DNA of 35,012 nt from an uncultured Collinsella sp. (GCA_944321445.1 CALULJ010000022.1:1-35012), one strand, 5' to 3'. Counted from the first letter of the stretch, positions 1 to 8,702 are shown. Numbers and translations are program-made. The notes: a model not told the origin generated them from the sequence alone.

Positions 1-282
1 CATCACGCGGTCGGCGAACGGAACGATATGCTGAAGATCGCCTCCCTCCGCGTCCCAATGGGAAGCGCGCGGCTCGTTGGCCTCCACCTGCGCGGATGCC
101 GAGGCGAAGCCGACGGCGGCGCGCGGGTTCGCGGGCGCGGCGGCACGGGACGGTGCCGCGTCGCTCCCACTGGGCACGGGGTTCCACGCCGTGCCGCCGG
201 CCACGTTGGGCGCGCCGGTTGCAGGGTTCACCGGCGCATGCTGCGGCTTTTTCTCGCGCGGTCCCCTATCCATGAACGCCAT
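1..282 (-). CDS. Partial protein, probably N-terminus of the sensor kinase partner
   Basis: An open frame of 94 codons runs from an ATG at 282 off the left edge of the window without a stop. It follows the response regulator on the same strand after a 63-base gap, with an AGGAAGG stretch upstream of the ATG. The visible residues are rich in Ala and Pro and polar, with no membrane segment and no domain I recognise. A second in-frame ATG lies at 273. Position directly downstream of an OmpR-type regulator makes a sensor histidine kinase the likely identity, but that rests on context only. The catalytic part, if present, lies outside the window. Confidence 0.45.
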   Translation of the reverse strand, partial: MAFMDRGPREKKPQHAPVNPATGAPNVAGGTAWNPVPSGSDAAPSRAAAPANPRAAVGFASASAQVEANEPRASHWDAEGGDLQHIVPFADRVM

Positions 283-345
283 GCTCGCCTGCCTTCCTGC
301 CTTCGCGTACCGTGTCCGACCGGGCGCGCCAAGCGCCCGAGTGGC

Positions 346-1044
346 CTACCCTTCGATGGTATAGCCTACGCCCCAGATATTCCGGATGAAGCGCGGGTTC
401 TGGGCGTCGTCGCCGATCTTTTCGCGCAGGTGGCGGATGTGGACCATGACGGTGTTTGACGAGCTCGCCATGTACTCCTCGCCCCACACGGCGCGGAACA
501 GCTCCTCGACCGACACCACGCGGCCGCGGTTTTCCACCAGATACAGCAAAATCGAGTACTCGAGCGGCGTGCAGCGCACGGGGCGCTCGTCCACCATGAC
601 GGTGCGGGCGTCTTTGTTGATCACCAGGCCGTCCACCGTGAGCACCGAGGTCTCCTCCTCCGGCGCACGGCTGCCGTAGCTGGTGTAACGGCGCAGCTGC
701 GCCTTGCAGCGCGCGACGAGCTCCAGCGGGCGGAAGGGCTTGACCACGTAGTCATCGGCCCCGAGCGAAAGCCCCTCGATCTTGTCGTTTTGCGAGCCCT
801 TGGCGGTGAGCATGATCACCGGATAGGTGTGATCGGCGCGAATGGTGCGCAGAAGTTCAAACCCGTCGATATCGGGCAGCATGATATCGAGCACGGCCAG
901 GTCGAAGTCGTGCTCGAGAATCGCCTTGGCGGCTTCGGCGCCGGTGTAGGCAAGCGTGACGTTGTAACCCTCGTTGCGCAAATAGATACCCACGAGGTCC
1001 GTAATGGCTTTTTCGTCGTCAACGATCAGGATATGCGTATCCAC
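346..1044 (-). CDS. OmpR/PhoB-family response regulator (VanR-like)
   Basis: This is a two-component response regulator of 232 residues, a cytoplasmic DNA-binding transcription factor. The receiver domain (residues 1-120) shows the acidic pair D9/D10, the phospho-acceptor D53 in VLDIMLPD, T80 and K102 (VVKPF). The C-terminal winged-helix domain runs from about residue 135 to the end and finishes with the usual RNIWGVGYTIEG. The start is the GTG at 1044 because AAGGAGA sits five bases upstream and translation begins right at the receiver domain (MDTHILIVDDE). Longer frames upstream would add unrelated sequence. The probable sensor lies just downstream and the gene is divergent from a D-Ala-D-Ala carboxypeptidase, so control of cell-wall genes is plausible but not shown. 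Confidence 0.93.
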   Translation of the reverse strand: MDTHILIVDDEKAITDLVGIYLRNEGYNVTLAYTGAEAAKAILEHDFDLAVLDIMLPDIDGFELLRTIRADHTYPVIMLTAKGSQNDKIEGLSLGADDYVVKPFRPLELVARCKAQLRRYTSYGSRAPEEETSVLTVDGLVINKDARTVMVDERPVRCTPLEYSILLYLVENRGRVVSVEELFRAVWGEEYMASSSNTVMVHIRHLREKIGDDAQNPRFIRNIWGVGYTIEG

Positions 1045-1243
1045 CTGTTCTCCTTTCCGACACGCCCCCATTATGCCCACGGTGCCCGGGACGCCATGCA
1101 ACCATAAGTGGAATTCAGGGAACATTAAGGGAAGCCCCACCGGAGCACCACGTTGCCGCAGTATGCGTGCGAAACATGCGCGACAGGCCGGTTTACGGCG
1201 CAGAATGGTCGCGGTGCGTACAAAACCTGTCCACACACGCATG

Positions 1244-1249
1244 TATACT
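1244..1249 (+). promoter_or_regulatory. Candidate -10 box for the carboxypeptidase gene
   Basis: TATACT matches five of six consensus positions and lies about 73 bases before the ATG at 1322. I see no good -35 hexamer at the right distance, so this is tentative. The 277-base divergent space between the regulator and the carboxypeptidase holds no other feature I could support. Confidence 0.25.
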
Positions 1250-1321
1250 TGCTAGGAGCGCCCGCGACATGGCGTTTTACCCAACAACTGACCCCGCTAG
1301 ACGAAAGCGACGGATATCTGC

Positions 1322-2680
1322 ATGCCTTCCTTCCGATTCTTACCGCGCCGCGCCTTGGCGACGCTTGCCGGCGTCGTACTTGCCGCGAGCTTGGCGTTCC
1401 AGCCGCTTGCCGCCGGCGCATCGCAGCCCGATACCGACATCATCCTGGGCGAACCTGAATCGGAGCGCCAGGATGCCGCCAACGACCGCCCGAACATCGA
1501 GGCGCGCAACGCCATCGTCATGAGCGCGGACGGCACCGTGTACTTTGAGCGCGAGGCCGATGCGCAGGTGAAGATCGCCTCGATCACCAAGGTCATGACC
1601 GCCATCCTCGCTATCGAGAACGCGAGCCTGGATGACATGGTCACGGTCGACCACGCCGCGGCGACCGTGGGCCAGTCGTCGGCGAACCTGAAGGAGGGCG
1701 ACACGCTCACCATGGAGGCAGCCCTGCGCGCGCTGCTCATCCCCTCGGGCAACGACGCCGCCATGGCCATCGCCACCACCGTGGGCGCCAAGATCGACCC
1801 CGCGAGCACCGACCCGTGGGGCACCTTCGTGCAGGCCATGAACGACAAGGCGGCCGAGATCGGCATGGCCAGCACGAAGTTCACCAACCCGCACGGCCTG
1901 GATTTCGACGGCTGGGAGGGCGATATGCACTCCTCTGCGCACGACGTGGCAACCATGCTGGCGTACGCCATGAAAAACGAGACGTTCCGGCAAATCGACT
2001 CGAGCGACAACAACGTGATCACCGTCACCGGGGCCGACGGCAAGCAGCGCGACATCACCATGCGTCGCTATAACACCATTTTGGGCCAAGGCGGCAACAT
2101 CGGCGGCAAAACGGGCAGCACCTACGAGGCGCTCAGCTGCTTTGCGGGCGTATTCTCGCGCGAACCGGGCGGCGAGATCTACTCCATCGTGCTGGGCTGC
2201 GAGGAGGACGAGCAGCGCCTGGCGGAGTCGATGGCGCTCGCGGATTGGTACTACAACCACACGGTGGACTACCCCGTGGTCAACACCAAGCAGACGACGC
2301 CCGATGGCGAGCCGCTGATCGCCCGTGCGCCCCATGCGGACTGGACGGACAAATCCGTGGACGTCACCACCACCGATACCGGCTCGACCGTGGTTTTGTT
2401 TAGCCTGGCAGGCGAAGTCGAGCAGGACGTTGAGCTGCAGACGATCACCGGCGACGTCACAGAGGGACAGAGCGTGGGCACCCTCACGCTTTCGCAGGAC
2501 GGCAAGGAGCTGGCATCCGTGGAGCTCGTGAGCGCCGAGAACGTCGAGGCGCCCGACCCGCTGAGTTGGATCTTGGTGCAGCTCGACCGCGTGGTGCGCT
2601 TTGTGACCGGCCAGCCGGGCACCGCGGAGCTCGAGGTCATCGCCGATGCGCCCGATGCGCTGGAGGTCGACGCCGCATAA
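1322..2680 (+). CDS. dacA: D-alanyl-D-alanine carboxypeptidase (PBP5/DacA family, S11)
   Basis: A penicillin-binding DD-carboxypeptidase of 452 residues that removes the terminal D-Ala from peptidoglycan stem peptides outside the membrane. An N-terminal signal peptide is visible (RR, then a hydrophobic stretch to about residue 32, AAGA). The three active-site motifs are in order: S87-I-T-K90, S142-G-N144 and K263-T-G265. The C-terminal third is the beta-rich domain of the family. A segment near residue 415 (LSWILVQLDRVVRFV) could be the amphipathic membrane anchor. Length is normal for the family. The ATG at 1322 has a weak ribosome site but gives a proper signal peptide. The gene ends at a strong intrinsic terminator. 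Confidence 0.94.
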   Translation: MPSFRFLPRRALATLAGVVLAASLAFQPLAAGASQPDTDIILGEPESERQDAANDRPNIEARNAIVMSADGTVYFEREADAQVKIASITKVMTAILAIENASLDDMVTVDHAAATVGQSSANLKEGDTLTMEAALRALLIPSGNDAAMAIATTVGAKIDPASTDPWGTFVQAMNDKAAEIGMASTKFTNPHGLDFDGWEGDMHSSAHDVATMLAYAMKNETFRQIDSSDNNVITVTGADGKQRDITMRRYNTILGQGGNIGGKTGSTYEALSCFAGVFSREPGGEIYSIVLGCEEDEQRLAESMALADWYYNHTVDYPVVNTKQTTPDGEPLIARAPHADWTDKSVDVTTTDTGSTVVLFSLAGEVEQDVELQTITGDVTEGQSVGTLTLSQDGKELASVELVSAENVEAPDPLSWILVQLDRVVRFVTGQPGTAELEVIADAPDALEVDAA

Positions 2681-2711
2681 GACAGCGCTTTCCGCAGGCA
2701 TGTGCTACGAG

Positions 2712-2748
2712 ACGCGCCCGCTTGGAATCCGAATCCAGGCGGGCGCGT
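2712..2748 (+). terminator. Intrinsic terminator after the carboxypeptidase gene
   Basis: A 15-bp stem with one G-T pair (ACGCGCCCGCTTGGA / TCCAGGCGGGCGCGT) and a 7-base loop is followed by TCTTGTTG. It begins 31 bases after the stop codon. It may also serve the convergent acetyltransferase gene, although the opposite side has no T run. Confidence 0.75.
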
Positions 2749-2773
2749 TCTTGTTGCCTGAGCTGCGTTTTTC

Positions 2774-3238
2774 CTACGGCAGCGGAATGGTGAGGTGCGC
2801 ATGGGTCTTGGTCATGCCCTGGCGCTCGTAGAAGCGATGCGCGTCGACGCGCGTGAGCTTGGATGCAAGTTCGATAAGCTCGCAGCCCTGCTCGACGGCC
2901 AGGTCGCGCGCGCAGGCGAACATCTTGGCGCCGATGCCCTTGCCGCGCGTCGTATCGTCGACGATGAACTCGATGATCTCCGCCGTCGGGTACGCGTGGT
3001 GCAGATGGCGGTCGATGCGCATGTTGAGGTAGCCCGCCGGCGTGCCGTCGAGCTCCAGGATGAAGCAGTGCATGGCGGGGTTTTCCAGCTGAGATATAAA
3101 GCGCTCGCGGAAGGTGTCGTAGTCGAACGTCTGCTGCTCGAGCTCGCACACCAAGCGATGCACCGCCGGGGCATCCTCGGCGGTTGCCATGCGGACGAGG
3201 CACGTGCTGCCCCCATCGACGGTAAAGGTTGTAGGCAT
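2774..3238 (-). CDS. GNAT-family N-acetyltransferase
   Basis: A single-domain acetyl-CoA-dependent N-acetyltransferase of 154 residues. The acetyl-CoA binding motif A is seen in EIIEFIVDDTTRGKGIGAKM (about residues 89-108, with R-G-K-G-I-G as the pyrophosphate loop). The C-terminal AHRFYERQGM is the typical motif B that ends the fold. The substrate cannot be told from sequence. The ATG at 3238 has GGGAGG five to ten bases upstream. The gene stands alone, convergent with the carboxypeptidase gene. Confidence 0.9.
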   Translation of the reverse strand: MPTTFTVDGGSTCLVRMATAEDAPAVHRLVCELEQQTFDYDTFRERFISQLENPAMHCFILELDGTPAGYLNMRIDRHLHHAYPTAEIIEFIVDDTTRGKGIGAKMFACARDLAVEQGCELIELASKLTRVDAHRFYERQGMTKTHAHLTIPLP

Positions 3239-3354
3239 GCTTCCTCCCGATTGCGCGGTGCCAAAACGTAGCCATTATGGCACGCGGGAGGATTGCGTCT
3301 CTCGCGGATAATCTGCCGTCTTCGCGGGGGTAGCGATGGCGTCCAGCAGGGCGT

Positions 3355-3726
3355 TTACTTGCGGCGCTTCTTCTTTTTGGAAGCCTGGGGCTTGGGCGCC
3401 GCGACCTTCTGCTGCTCTGCACGGCGCTGCTGCGTGAGGCGCTTTGCCTGCACGCGCGCCACCACCAACAGGAAAAATGTCACGGCGAACAGCGCGTAGC
3501 TCGCCACATGCCCGTAGCTTTGGAGCGCTTCGACGCCCAGGGCCTCGCCGAAGTAGGACAGCACGTACAGCACGATGGCAAGTGCGAGGGCGGCGAGCAT
3601 CGCCTTGGTGAGCGGCAGCGAGAACAGGATGTCGTTGTCTACCGACCGCTGCCGCGCCTTCGCCGCTTCCGCTTCCTTGGCCGCACGGATCTTGTCGACG
3701 TTGCTCGCGGAGGTTCCCTTCCCCAT
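3355..3726 (-). CDS. Small membrane protein with two transmembrane helices, unknown function
   Basis: A 123-residue protein that I do not recognise. It has a charged, Ala/Lys-rich N-terminal region (to about residue 35) and two hydrophobic helices (about 42-60 and 75-92). The C-terminal tail is very basic and ends KKKKRRK. Both ends are probably cytoplasmic, with a short outer loop. The ATG at 3726 is chosen because TGGAGC lies just upstream and the longer frame would enter non-coding sequence and overlap the LysR gene. It follows the LysR gene by 119 bases on the same strand. Confidence 0.8.
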   Translation of the reverse strand: MGKGTSASNVDKIRAAKEAEAAKARQRSVDNDILFSLPLTKAMLAALALAIVLYVLSYFGEALGVEALQSYGHVASYALFAVTFFLLVVARVQAKRLTQQRRAEQQKVAAPKPQASKKKKRRK

Positions 3727-3845
3727 TGCTGCTCCATTCCCCTGTTGCTTCTGCCCTGTATTGTCCTGCCGCGGCGGTTTGCGCCCGTGTTCTCCCGGTG
3801 TTCTACACAGGTAGAATGGTCGGGCTTGTGCGTCGATGAGTCCGC

Positions 3846-4748
3846 CTACGCCACCGCGCCCATCTCCTCGATGACAAGGCGGATAAACGCGTCGAGCGGC
3901 GGCGTCATGAGTTTGTCCTTGTGGATGAACAGCTGCGTCCACATGGGCGGCTGTGCGATGTCGGTGGGAAGCTCGATGAGTGCGCCGGCGGCCAGCGCGG
4001 CGGCCACCGAGAAGCGCGGCAGGTACGCGATGCCCACGCCGCGCTCCGCGAGGTGCACGAGGGTCTCGGTGTTGCCCGTCTCCACCACGGGGTGCAGCTG
4101 CTCGTCGCGCTCTGCCAGCAAAAGTTCCAGTTCGCGCCGATAGCTTTCGCCACGCTCTGTGAGCACAAGCGGCAGGCTGGAGAGGATGTCGAGGCTGACG
4201 GTGCCCGGCAGACCGTCGAGCGCCGGCGAGGCGACGAAGACCAGGTCTTCTGCGCGCAGCAGCGTTCGCGCGAGGCCGCGCACGCTCATCTGGCGATCCA
4301 TGGTCACGAAGAGGTCAAGGCGGTTGTCGCGCATATCCTCGATGAGCGCCTCTGCGCGCGCCGTGCGCACCACGAGCTCCACGTGCGGGTGCTGGTCGTG
4401 GAAGCGCACGAGCAGCTCGGGCAGGATAGCGGTCGATACGGATTCGACGCCGCCGATGCGCAGGCTACCGATCATGCCTTTCTCGTCGCCCTCGTCGATG
4501 CGCGCCGCAGCCACGGCGCGCTGCGACACCGCCATGAGCTCGCGCGCGTAGAACGCGAAGGCACGGCCCTGGTCGGTAAGCTGCGCCCCGCGCGGGATGC
4601 GATCGATGAGCCGCACGCCCAGCTCGCGTTCAAGCTGCTTCATCTGCATGGTCACCGCGGACTGCGAATAGCCGAGCTTTTCCGCTGCGCGCGAAAAACT
4701 TCCCAGCTCCGCGATGCGCAGAAACGTTTCGATTTGTCTGAGCTCCAT
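3846..4748 (-). CDS. LysR-family transcriptional regulator
   Basis: A 300-residue LysR-type regulator. The N-terminal winged helix-turn-helix (MELRQIETFLRIAELGSFSRAAEKLGYSQSAVTMQMKQLERELGVRL style, residues 1-60) is clear. The effector-binding domain follows (about 90-295, with SLRIGGVESVSTAILPEL at its start). The start ATG at 4748 follows AAGGAG. The gene is divergent from the PLP-dependent decarboxylase at 5213 across 464 bases of DNA. This is the common layout for a LysR protein controlling its neighbour. The effector is unknown. Confidence 0.93.
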   Translation of the reverse strand: MELRQIETFLRIAELGSFSRAAEKLGYSQSAVTMQMKQLERELGVRLIDRIPRGAQLTDQGRAFAFYARELMAVSQRAVAAARIDEGDEKGMIGSLRIGGVESVSTAILPELLVRFHDQHPHVELVVRTARAEALIEDMRDNRLDLFVTMDRQMSVRGLARTLLRAEDLVFVASPALDGLPGTVSLDILSSLPLVLTERGESYRRELELLLAERDEQLHPVVETGNTETLVHLAERGVGIAYLPRFSVAAALAAGALIELPTDIAQPPMWTQLFIHKDKLMTPPLDAFIRLVIEEMGAVA

Positions 4749-5212
4749 GGCGGGGAGTGCTCCTTTCTACACAGCTTCGCCCGAGCGCGCGGCCGTGCGG
4801 GCCTCGGGTATGCCGGGTGCGGCAAGCTCTCGCCCCATTGCTGCAGGTTTTTGCGACTTGTAGACCCCTCATAACCGAACTCCGACTAACCGGCACATTT
4901 CCCCGTGCGCAGAAACTTAAAAACCTGGGAAAACGAGCGCGAAGGCCGCCTGCAACATGACGGTTCTCCCGGAGTCCAAAATCAGGAATCGACAAGTCGC
5001 AAAAACCTGCAACAACAGGATGGAAACCTGACGCTGAGGCGAGAGCTCTGGCTGAGCCCCGCCTTCCAACAACCCAGAAGCATGACTGGGCACTCGGATA
5101 CGCACCTATTATCAATTCTATTGAACGATACTTCATATCTATGAATTGTACAAATGACTTTTGCCGCGGCATGATGGGTTCCAGCAGCACCCCGAACGAA
5201 AGGAAGCCCGCC
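4749..5212. promoter_or_regulatory. Divergent intergenic region between the LysR gene and the decarboxylase gene
   Basis: These 464 bases hold no credible gene. Two features stand out: a 20-bp inverted repeat at 4842-4861 and 4992-5011, and an AT-rich island at about 5105-5160 that contrasts with the GC-rich surroundings. The island contains CAATTC (5113-5118) and GAATTG (5143-5148) as a spaced inverted repeat, and TATC-N13-GATA between them. These are possible LysR sites or promoter elements, but I could not fix a -35/-10 pair. Confidence 0.4.
4842..5011. repeat. 20-bp perfect inverted repeat with degenerate extension
   Basis: TGCAGGTTTTTGCGACTTGT at 4842-4861 occurs as its exact reverse complement at 4992-5011, 130 bases apart. 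Similarity continues inward from each copy for about 30 more bases (a shared GA..CCT.AT and ACTCCG). Each copy is therefore part of a longer element of roughly 50 bp. It may be a dispersed intergenic repeat or the two ends of a small miniature element. Confidence 0.7.
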
Positions 5213-6634
5213 ATGTATGCCAAGGGAACCGCGACCGAGCCCGATGTCGAACTCGCAGCCGTGCGCTTTGTGTGCGAGCTGTTCGCGCGCAACCGTCACC
5301 TGTCCGAAGGCCCCGTGATTGCCGAGGCGCCGGAATCGGTGCTCGATGCCATCCGCAGCCGCGGCATTCCGCAGCAGGGACGCGAGCTCGATGACGTGGT
5401 GGCCGAGATGGAGCACGACGTTATCGGCTACGGCTATAACGCCGACCACGCGCGTTTCCTGGGCTTCGTGCCCGGGCCCACGACGGCGATCTCGTGGCTG
5501 GGCGATATCATCGCCGCAGGCTACAACCGCCATGCGGGAAGCTTCGCCAACTACCCCGCCGGCTGCGTGGCGGAGGACACGCTGCTTTCGTGGTTCGCCG
5601 ACAAAGCGGGCTTCCCGGCAGAGACCGCCGGTGGCCTGTTCGTGTCCGGCGGCTCGATGGCCAACCTCACCGCACTCGCCGCCGCGCGCGACGCGATGCT
5701 TGCGGAGGAGGATTGGGGCCGCGGTGTGGCCTACGTGTCCGAGCAAACGCACAGCTCGGTGGCCAAGGGCCTGCACATTATCGGCATTGCGCGCGACCAC
5801 GTGCGCTCCATCCCCTGCGACGATGCGTGGCGCATGGACGTCGCCGCCCTCGAGGCAGCCATCGAGGCCGACCGCGCTGCCGGCCTTGTGCCGTTCGCGG
5901 TAGTGGGCACGGCGGGCAGCACCAACACCGGATCGGTCGATCCGCTGCGTGAGATTGCCCGCGTGTGCCGCGAGCAGCATGTGTGGATGCATGTGGACGG
6001 CGCCTTCGGCGCGAGCGTCCTTATCACCCGCTATCGCGACATGCTCGACGGCGTGGAGCTCGCAGATTCGTTGTCGTGGGACGCGCACAAGTGGCTGTTC
6101 CAGACGTATTCGTGCGGCATGGTGCTCTTGCGCGACCGCCGGCACCTGCTTGCCACCTACAGCACGCACCCCGAATACCTGAAGGATTTGGAGGACAACG
6201 CCGACTTGGTGAACCCCTGGGACCTGGGTCCCGAGCTCACACGCCCTGCGCGCGGCCTGAAGCTGTGGTTCACGCTGCAGGCGATGGGGTCCGAGGGACT
6301 TGCCGAAGCGGTTGAGCACGGCTTCACGCTGGCGCGCTGGGCAGAGGACGAGGCCCGCAAGAACCCGGATATCGAGATCGTGGCACCCGCGCAGATGGCC
6401 ATGTTGAACTTCCGGTATGCGCCCGCGGGACTCAGCGCGGATGAGCTCGACGCGCTGAACCTCGAGATCTCGCGCCGCATCGTGGCAAGCGGCTACGCCG
6501 GCGTGTTCACCACCGAGCTCGATGGCAAGAAGGTCCTGCGCATCTGCGCCATCCATCCCGAGGCGAAGGAAGCCGACATGCGCGGCACCATCCAACGCTT
6601 GAACGCATACTGCGCCGAGGTGCTCGCGGAGTGA
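5213..6634 (+). CDS. PLP-dependent group II amino acid decarboxylase
   Basis: A fold-type I PLP enzyme of 473 residues in the group II decarboxylase family (PF00282: aromatic amino acid, glutamate, diaminobutyrate and related decarboxylases). The PLP lysine is K293 in SWDAHKW. D262 (HVDGAFGA) pairs with the pyridine nitrogen, and H180 (EQTHSS) is the ring-stacking histidine. GGSMANLTAL (about 146-155) binds the phosphate. The substrate cannot be assigned from these motifs. The ATG at 5213 is preferred over the upstream ATG at 5141 because AAAGGA lies eight bases before it and the protein begins normally there. It is divergent from a LysR gene, the likely regulator, and ends at a small palindrome shared with tatD. 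Confidence 0.9.
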   Translation: MYAKGTATEPDVELAAVRFVCELFARNRHLSEGPVIAEAPESVLDAIRSRGIPQQGRELDDVVAEMEHDVIGYGYNADHARFLGFVPGPTTAISWLGDIIAAGYNRHAGSFANYPAGCVAEDTLLSWFADKAGFPAETAGGLFVSGGSMANLTALAAARDAMLAEEDWGRGVAYVSEQTHSSVAKGLHIIGIARDHVRSIPCDDAWRMDVAALEAAIEADRAAGLVPFAVVGTAGSTNTGSVDPLREIARVCREQHVWMHVDGAFGASVLITRYRDMLDGVELADSLSWDAHKWLFQTYSCGMVLLRDRRHLLATYSTHPEYLKDLEDNADLVNPWDLGPELTRPARGLKLWFTLQAMGSEGLAEAVEHGFTLARWAEDEARKNPDIEIVAPAQMAMLNFRYAPAGLSADELDALNLEISRRIVASGYAGVFTTELDGKKVLRICAIHPEAKEADMRGTIQRLNAYCAEVLAE

Positions 6635-6661
6635 AAGATTGGAGACAGGCCCCAAACTTTC
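6633..6661. terminator. Convergent palindrome between decarboxylase and tatD
   Basis: GAAAGATTGG / CCAAACTTTC arms (nine of ten pairing) around AGACAGGCC fill the space between the two convergent stop codons. The position suggests a two-way transcription end. The loop carries the GACAGG core seen in other palindromes of this window. Confidence 0.45.
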
Positions 6662-6662
6662 A

Positions 6663-7706
6663 CTACGGCATCGTCTGTGAGAACAAACGCTGCGCGTTTT
6701 CCCAGGTGGCGACAAGCACGTCGTCGGAGCGCTCTGCCGCGAGCAGACGAGCCGTTTGGCAAATGAGCGCCGGCTCGCATTCCAGGCCGCGGATGGGCTC
6801 GGGCGCCATGTAGGGACAGTCGGTTTCGAACAGGATGCGATCGAGCGGCATGGCGGCAAACGCCTCGCGCACCTCCTCGTTGCGCGAGAAGGTCGCCGCG
6901 CCGCCGAACGCGATGTAGCAGCCCAGCTCGCAGAAGCGCTCGGCCGTCGCGCGGTCCTCGCCGAAGCAGTGCAGCACGCAGCCCGCCTGAGGCACGCCCA
7001 CCTCGGTGAGCACGCGGTAGGCATCTGCGTGCGAGGTGCGCGCTTCATCTGTGTCCTCGTGACGCAGGTGCAACTCAACTGGCAAATCGCGCTCGAGCGC
7101 AAGCTCCAGCTGACGCGCCATCGCATGCATCTGAATATCGTGCGGCGCGGCCTCGATGTCATCTTCCGCATCGAAGTGATAGTCGAGGCCGATTTCGCCC
7201 ACGCCCAGGCACAGGGGGTCGTCGAGCGCCTCGCGCACGCGCGCGTGGACCTCGTCCGTATAGCGCGGCGCGCCGTACGGATGCACGCCCGCGAGGTATC
7301 CGATGTTGTCGAACAGCTCGGGCGTCGCGCGGCCCTCGTCGACCAGGCCTGCCGCACGGCCTTCCTCAAACAGCTTGTGCGCTTGCGAAACCCAGCCGAC
7401 CAACAGCTCGTGGAATTGCGCGGCGGTCGCCGCATGGCGCGCATCGGACAGCGGGTCCCAAATGGTCGTGAGTTGTGCTACACCCGCGGCGGCGGCACGC
7501 GCGAGCGCCTCTGCCGGGTCGACGCGCCAAAAGCTCATGAGGTGCGCATGGGTGTCGGCGATGGGCCCAGGCAGCGCAGGCAGGTCGAATACCTTGCCGT
7601 TTTTCACATACGAAAGCGCAAAACGCTGCTCGAGCGAGGGCTCCTCCCCCGTCTCGCGCAGGTGCACGACGCCTACTTGTCCGGTATGTCCACGCTTCTT
7701 GCCCAT
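6663..7706 (-). CDS. tatD: TatD-family metal-dependent hydrolase
   Basis: A 347-residue TatD-type TIM-barrel metalloenzyme; family members are DNases or act on RNA 3' ends. Metal ligands are in place: D51-T-H53-A-H55, E171 in GEIGLDYH, H213 in ELHLRH, H246 in LHCFG and D296 in ETDCPYMAP. It carries about 45 extra residues at the N-terminus compared with the usual 260-residue TatD, plus small insertions. The ATG at 7706 directly follows the rsmA stop (TAAATG) with GGTGAGG upstream, so the two are translationally coupled. The rsmA/tatD pairing is common in Gram-positive genomes. Confidence 0.93.
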   Translation of the reverse strand: MGKKRGHTGQVGVVHLRETGEEPSLEQRFALSYVKNGKVFDLPALPGPIADTHAHLMSFWRVDPAEALARAAAAGVAQLTTIWDPLSDARHAATAAQFHELLVGWVSQAHKLFEEGRAAGLVDEGRATPELFDNIGYLAGVHPYGAPRYTDEVHARVREALDDPLCLGVGEIGLDYHFDAEDDIEAAPHDIQMHAMARQLELALERDLPVELHLRHEDTDEARTSHADAYRVLTEVGVPQAGCVLHCFGEDRATAERFCELGCYIAFGGAATFSRNEEVREAFAAMPLDRILFETDCPYMAPEPIRGLECEPALICQTARLLAAERSDDVLVATWENAQRLFSQTMP

Positions 7707-8576
7707 TTACGCCTCACCTTGGCCTTTGCAAAGTGCCGCCGTTAAGCGGACGAAATCCTCCACCCCAAGTGTTTCGGCGCGCGCCGTCGGCGCGATGCCG
7801 CAGGCCTCGAAGGCTGCATCCAATGCCGCCTTGTCAAAACCCGAGGACGACATGGAGTTGCGAATGGTCTTGCGGCGCTGCGCGAAAGCGGCGTCGATTA
7901 CGCGTGCCACGCGCTCGCGCTCCTCCTCGCTCGCCGTGGATCCCTCGGCGCGGTCGAGGCGCACGACGGCGGAATCCACATGCGGAGCCGGCATGAAGCA
8001 GCGCGGTGGGACCTCAAAGCGGCCGGTTACCTGCGCATACATGCCAAGCTTTGCCGTATAGCCACCAAACGCCTTCGTGCCGGGATGTGCCGCGATGCGG
8101 TCCGCAACTTCCTTCTGCACCATGACGACGGCTGCGCGCAGCGCGGGCATGGTCTGGAAGAACTGCAGGATAATCGTTGCTGCCACGTTGTAGGGCAGGT
8201 TTGCCACGAGCACCGTGGGCTCGCCGTCCGCTGCCGCGGCGATGTCCGCAGGTGCGACCTTCAGCGCATCGCCCATGATGTAGCGGAAGTTGCCGTGATC
8301 GAGCGCGTGGGTCTCGAGCACCGGCTCGAGCGTAGCGTCCGCCTCGATGGAAACAACGCGCGCCGCATCCTGCAGCAGCGCCAGTGTGAGCGTGCCGATG
8401 CCCGGCCCGACCTCGACCACGCGCTCGGTGCCATCGAGCGCTGCCAGGTCCATGATCTTCTCGATCACATGGTTATCGATCAAGAAGTTCTGGCCCAGAC
8501 GGTGTTTCGTGGCCAAACCGTAATCTTCGAGCAGCCCGCGCGTCGCGCTCGGGTTCGCCAGGGGCGAGGTGGTCAT
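7707..8576 (-). CDS. rsmA: 16S rRNA dimethyladenosine transferase RsmA/KsgA
   Basis: A SAM-dependent enzyme of 289 residues that dimethylates A1518 and A1519 in helix 45 of 16S rRNA during 30S assembly. Motifs: GQNFLID (28-34), the SAM loop EVGPGIGTLT (55-64), NLPYN (126-130) for the target adenines, and the C-terminal helical domain with RRKTIRN. The ATG at 8576 is preferred to a GTG at 8591 because GGAGA lies five bases upstream of the ATG and inside the longer frame. The stop touches the tatD start. A 24-bp perfect palindrome lies upstream, between this gene and the zinc-ribbon protein gene. Confidence 0.96.
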   Translation of the reverse strand: MTTSPLANPSATRGLLEDYGLATKHRLGQNFLIDNHVIEKIMDLAALDGTERVVEVGPGIGTLTLALLQDAARVVSIEADATLEPVLETHALDHGNFRYIMGDALKVAPADIAAAADGEPTVLVANLPYNVAATIILQFFQTMPALRAAVVMVQKEVADRIAAHPGTKAFGGYTAKLGMYAQVTGRFEVPPRCFMPAPHVDSAVVRLDRAEGSTASEEERERVARVIDAAFAQRRKTIRNSMSSSGFDKAALDAAFEACGIAPTARAETLGVEDFVRLTAALCKGQGEA

Positions 8577-8637
8577 GTCGTCTCCGCTCACCGTGATGTC
8601 GTGTGTACTCCGCAGCCATTATCCCCCAAAACCAAAA

Positions 8638-8690
8638 GGGGGCAGGTCATTTTTGGTTGTCATGGCGACAACCAAAAATGACCTGCCCCC
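8638..8690. repeat. Perfect 24-bp palindrome, GGGGGCAGGTCA family
   Basis: Two perfectly complementary 24-base arms (GGGGGCAGGTCATTTTTGG... and its reverse complement) surround ATGGC. It lies 12 bases beyond the stop of the zinc-ribbon gene and upstream of rsmA. It could act as a terminator for the first, and its length and symmetry resemble REP-like dispersed palindromes. Confidence 0.85.
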
Positions 8691-8702
8691 GCTTGGTTGC
8701 TG

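Noticed and set aside
5141..5212. ATG at 5141 as the decarboxylase start
   Set aside because: It lies in the AT-rich promoter-like island without a ribosome site, while the ATG at 5213 has one.
4982..7444. Minus-strand frame of 820 codons across the decarboxylase and part of tatD
   Set aside because: It overlaps two well-supported genes, its translation shows no domain, and it begins inside tatD.
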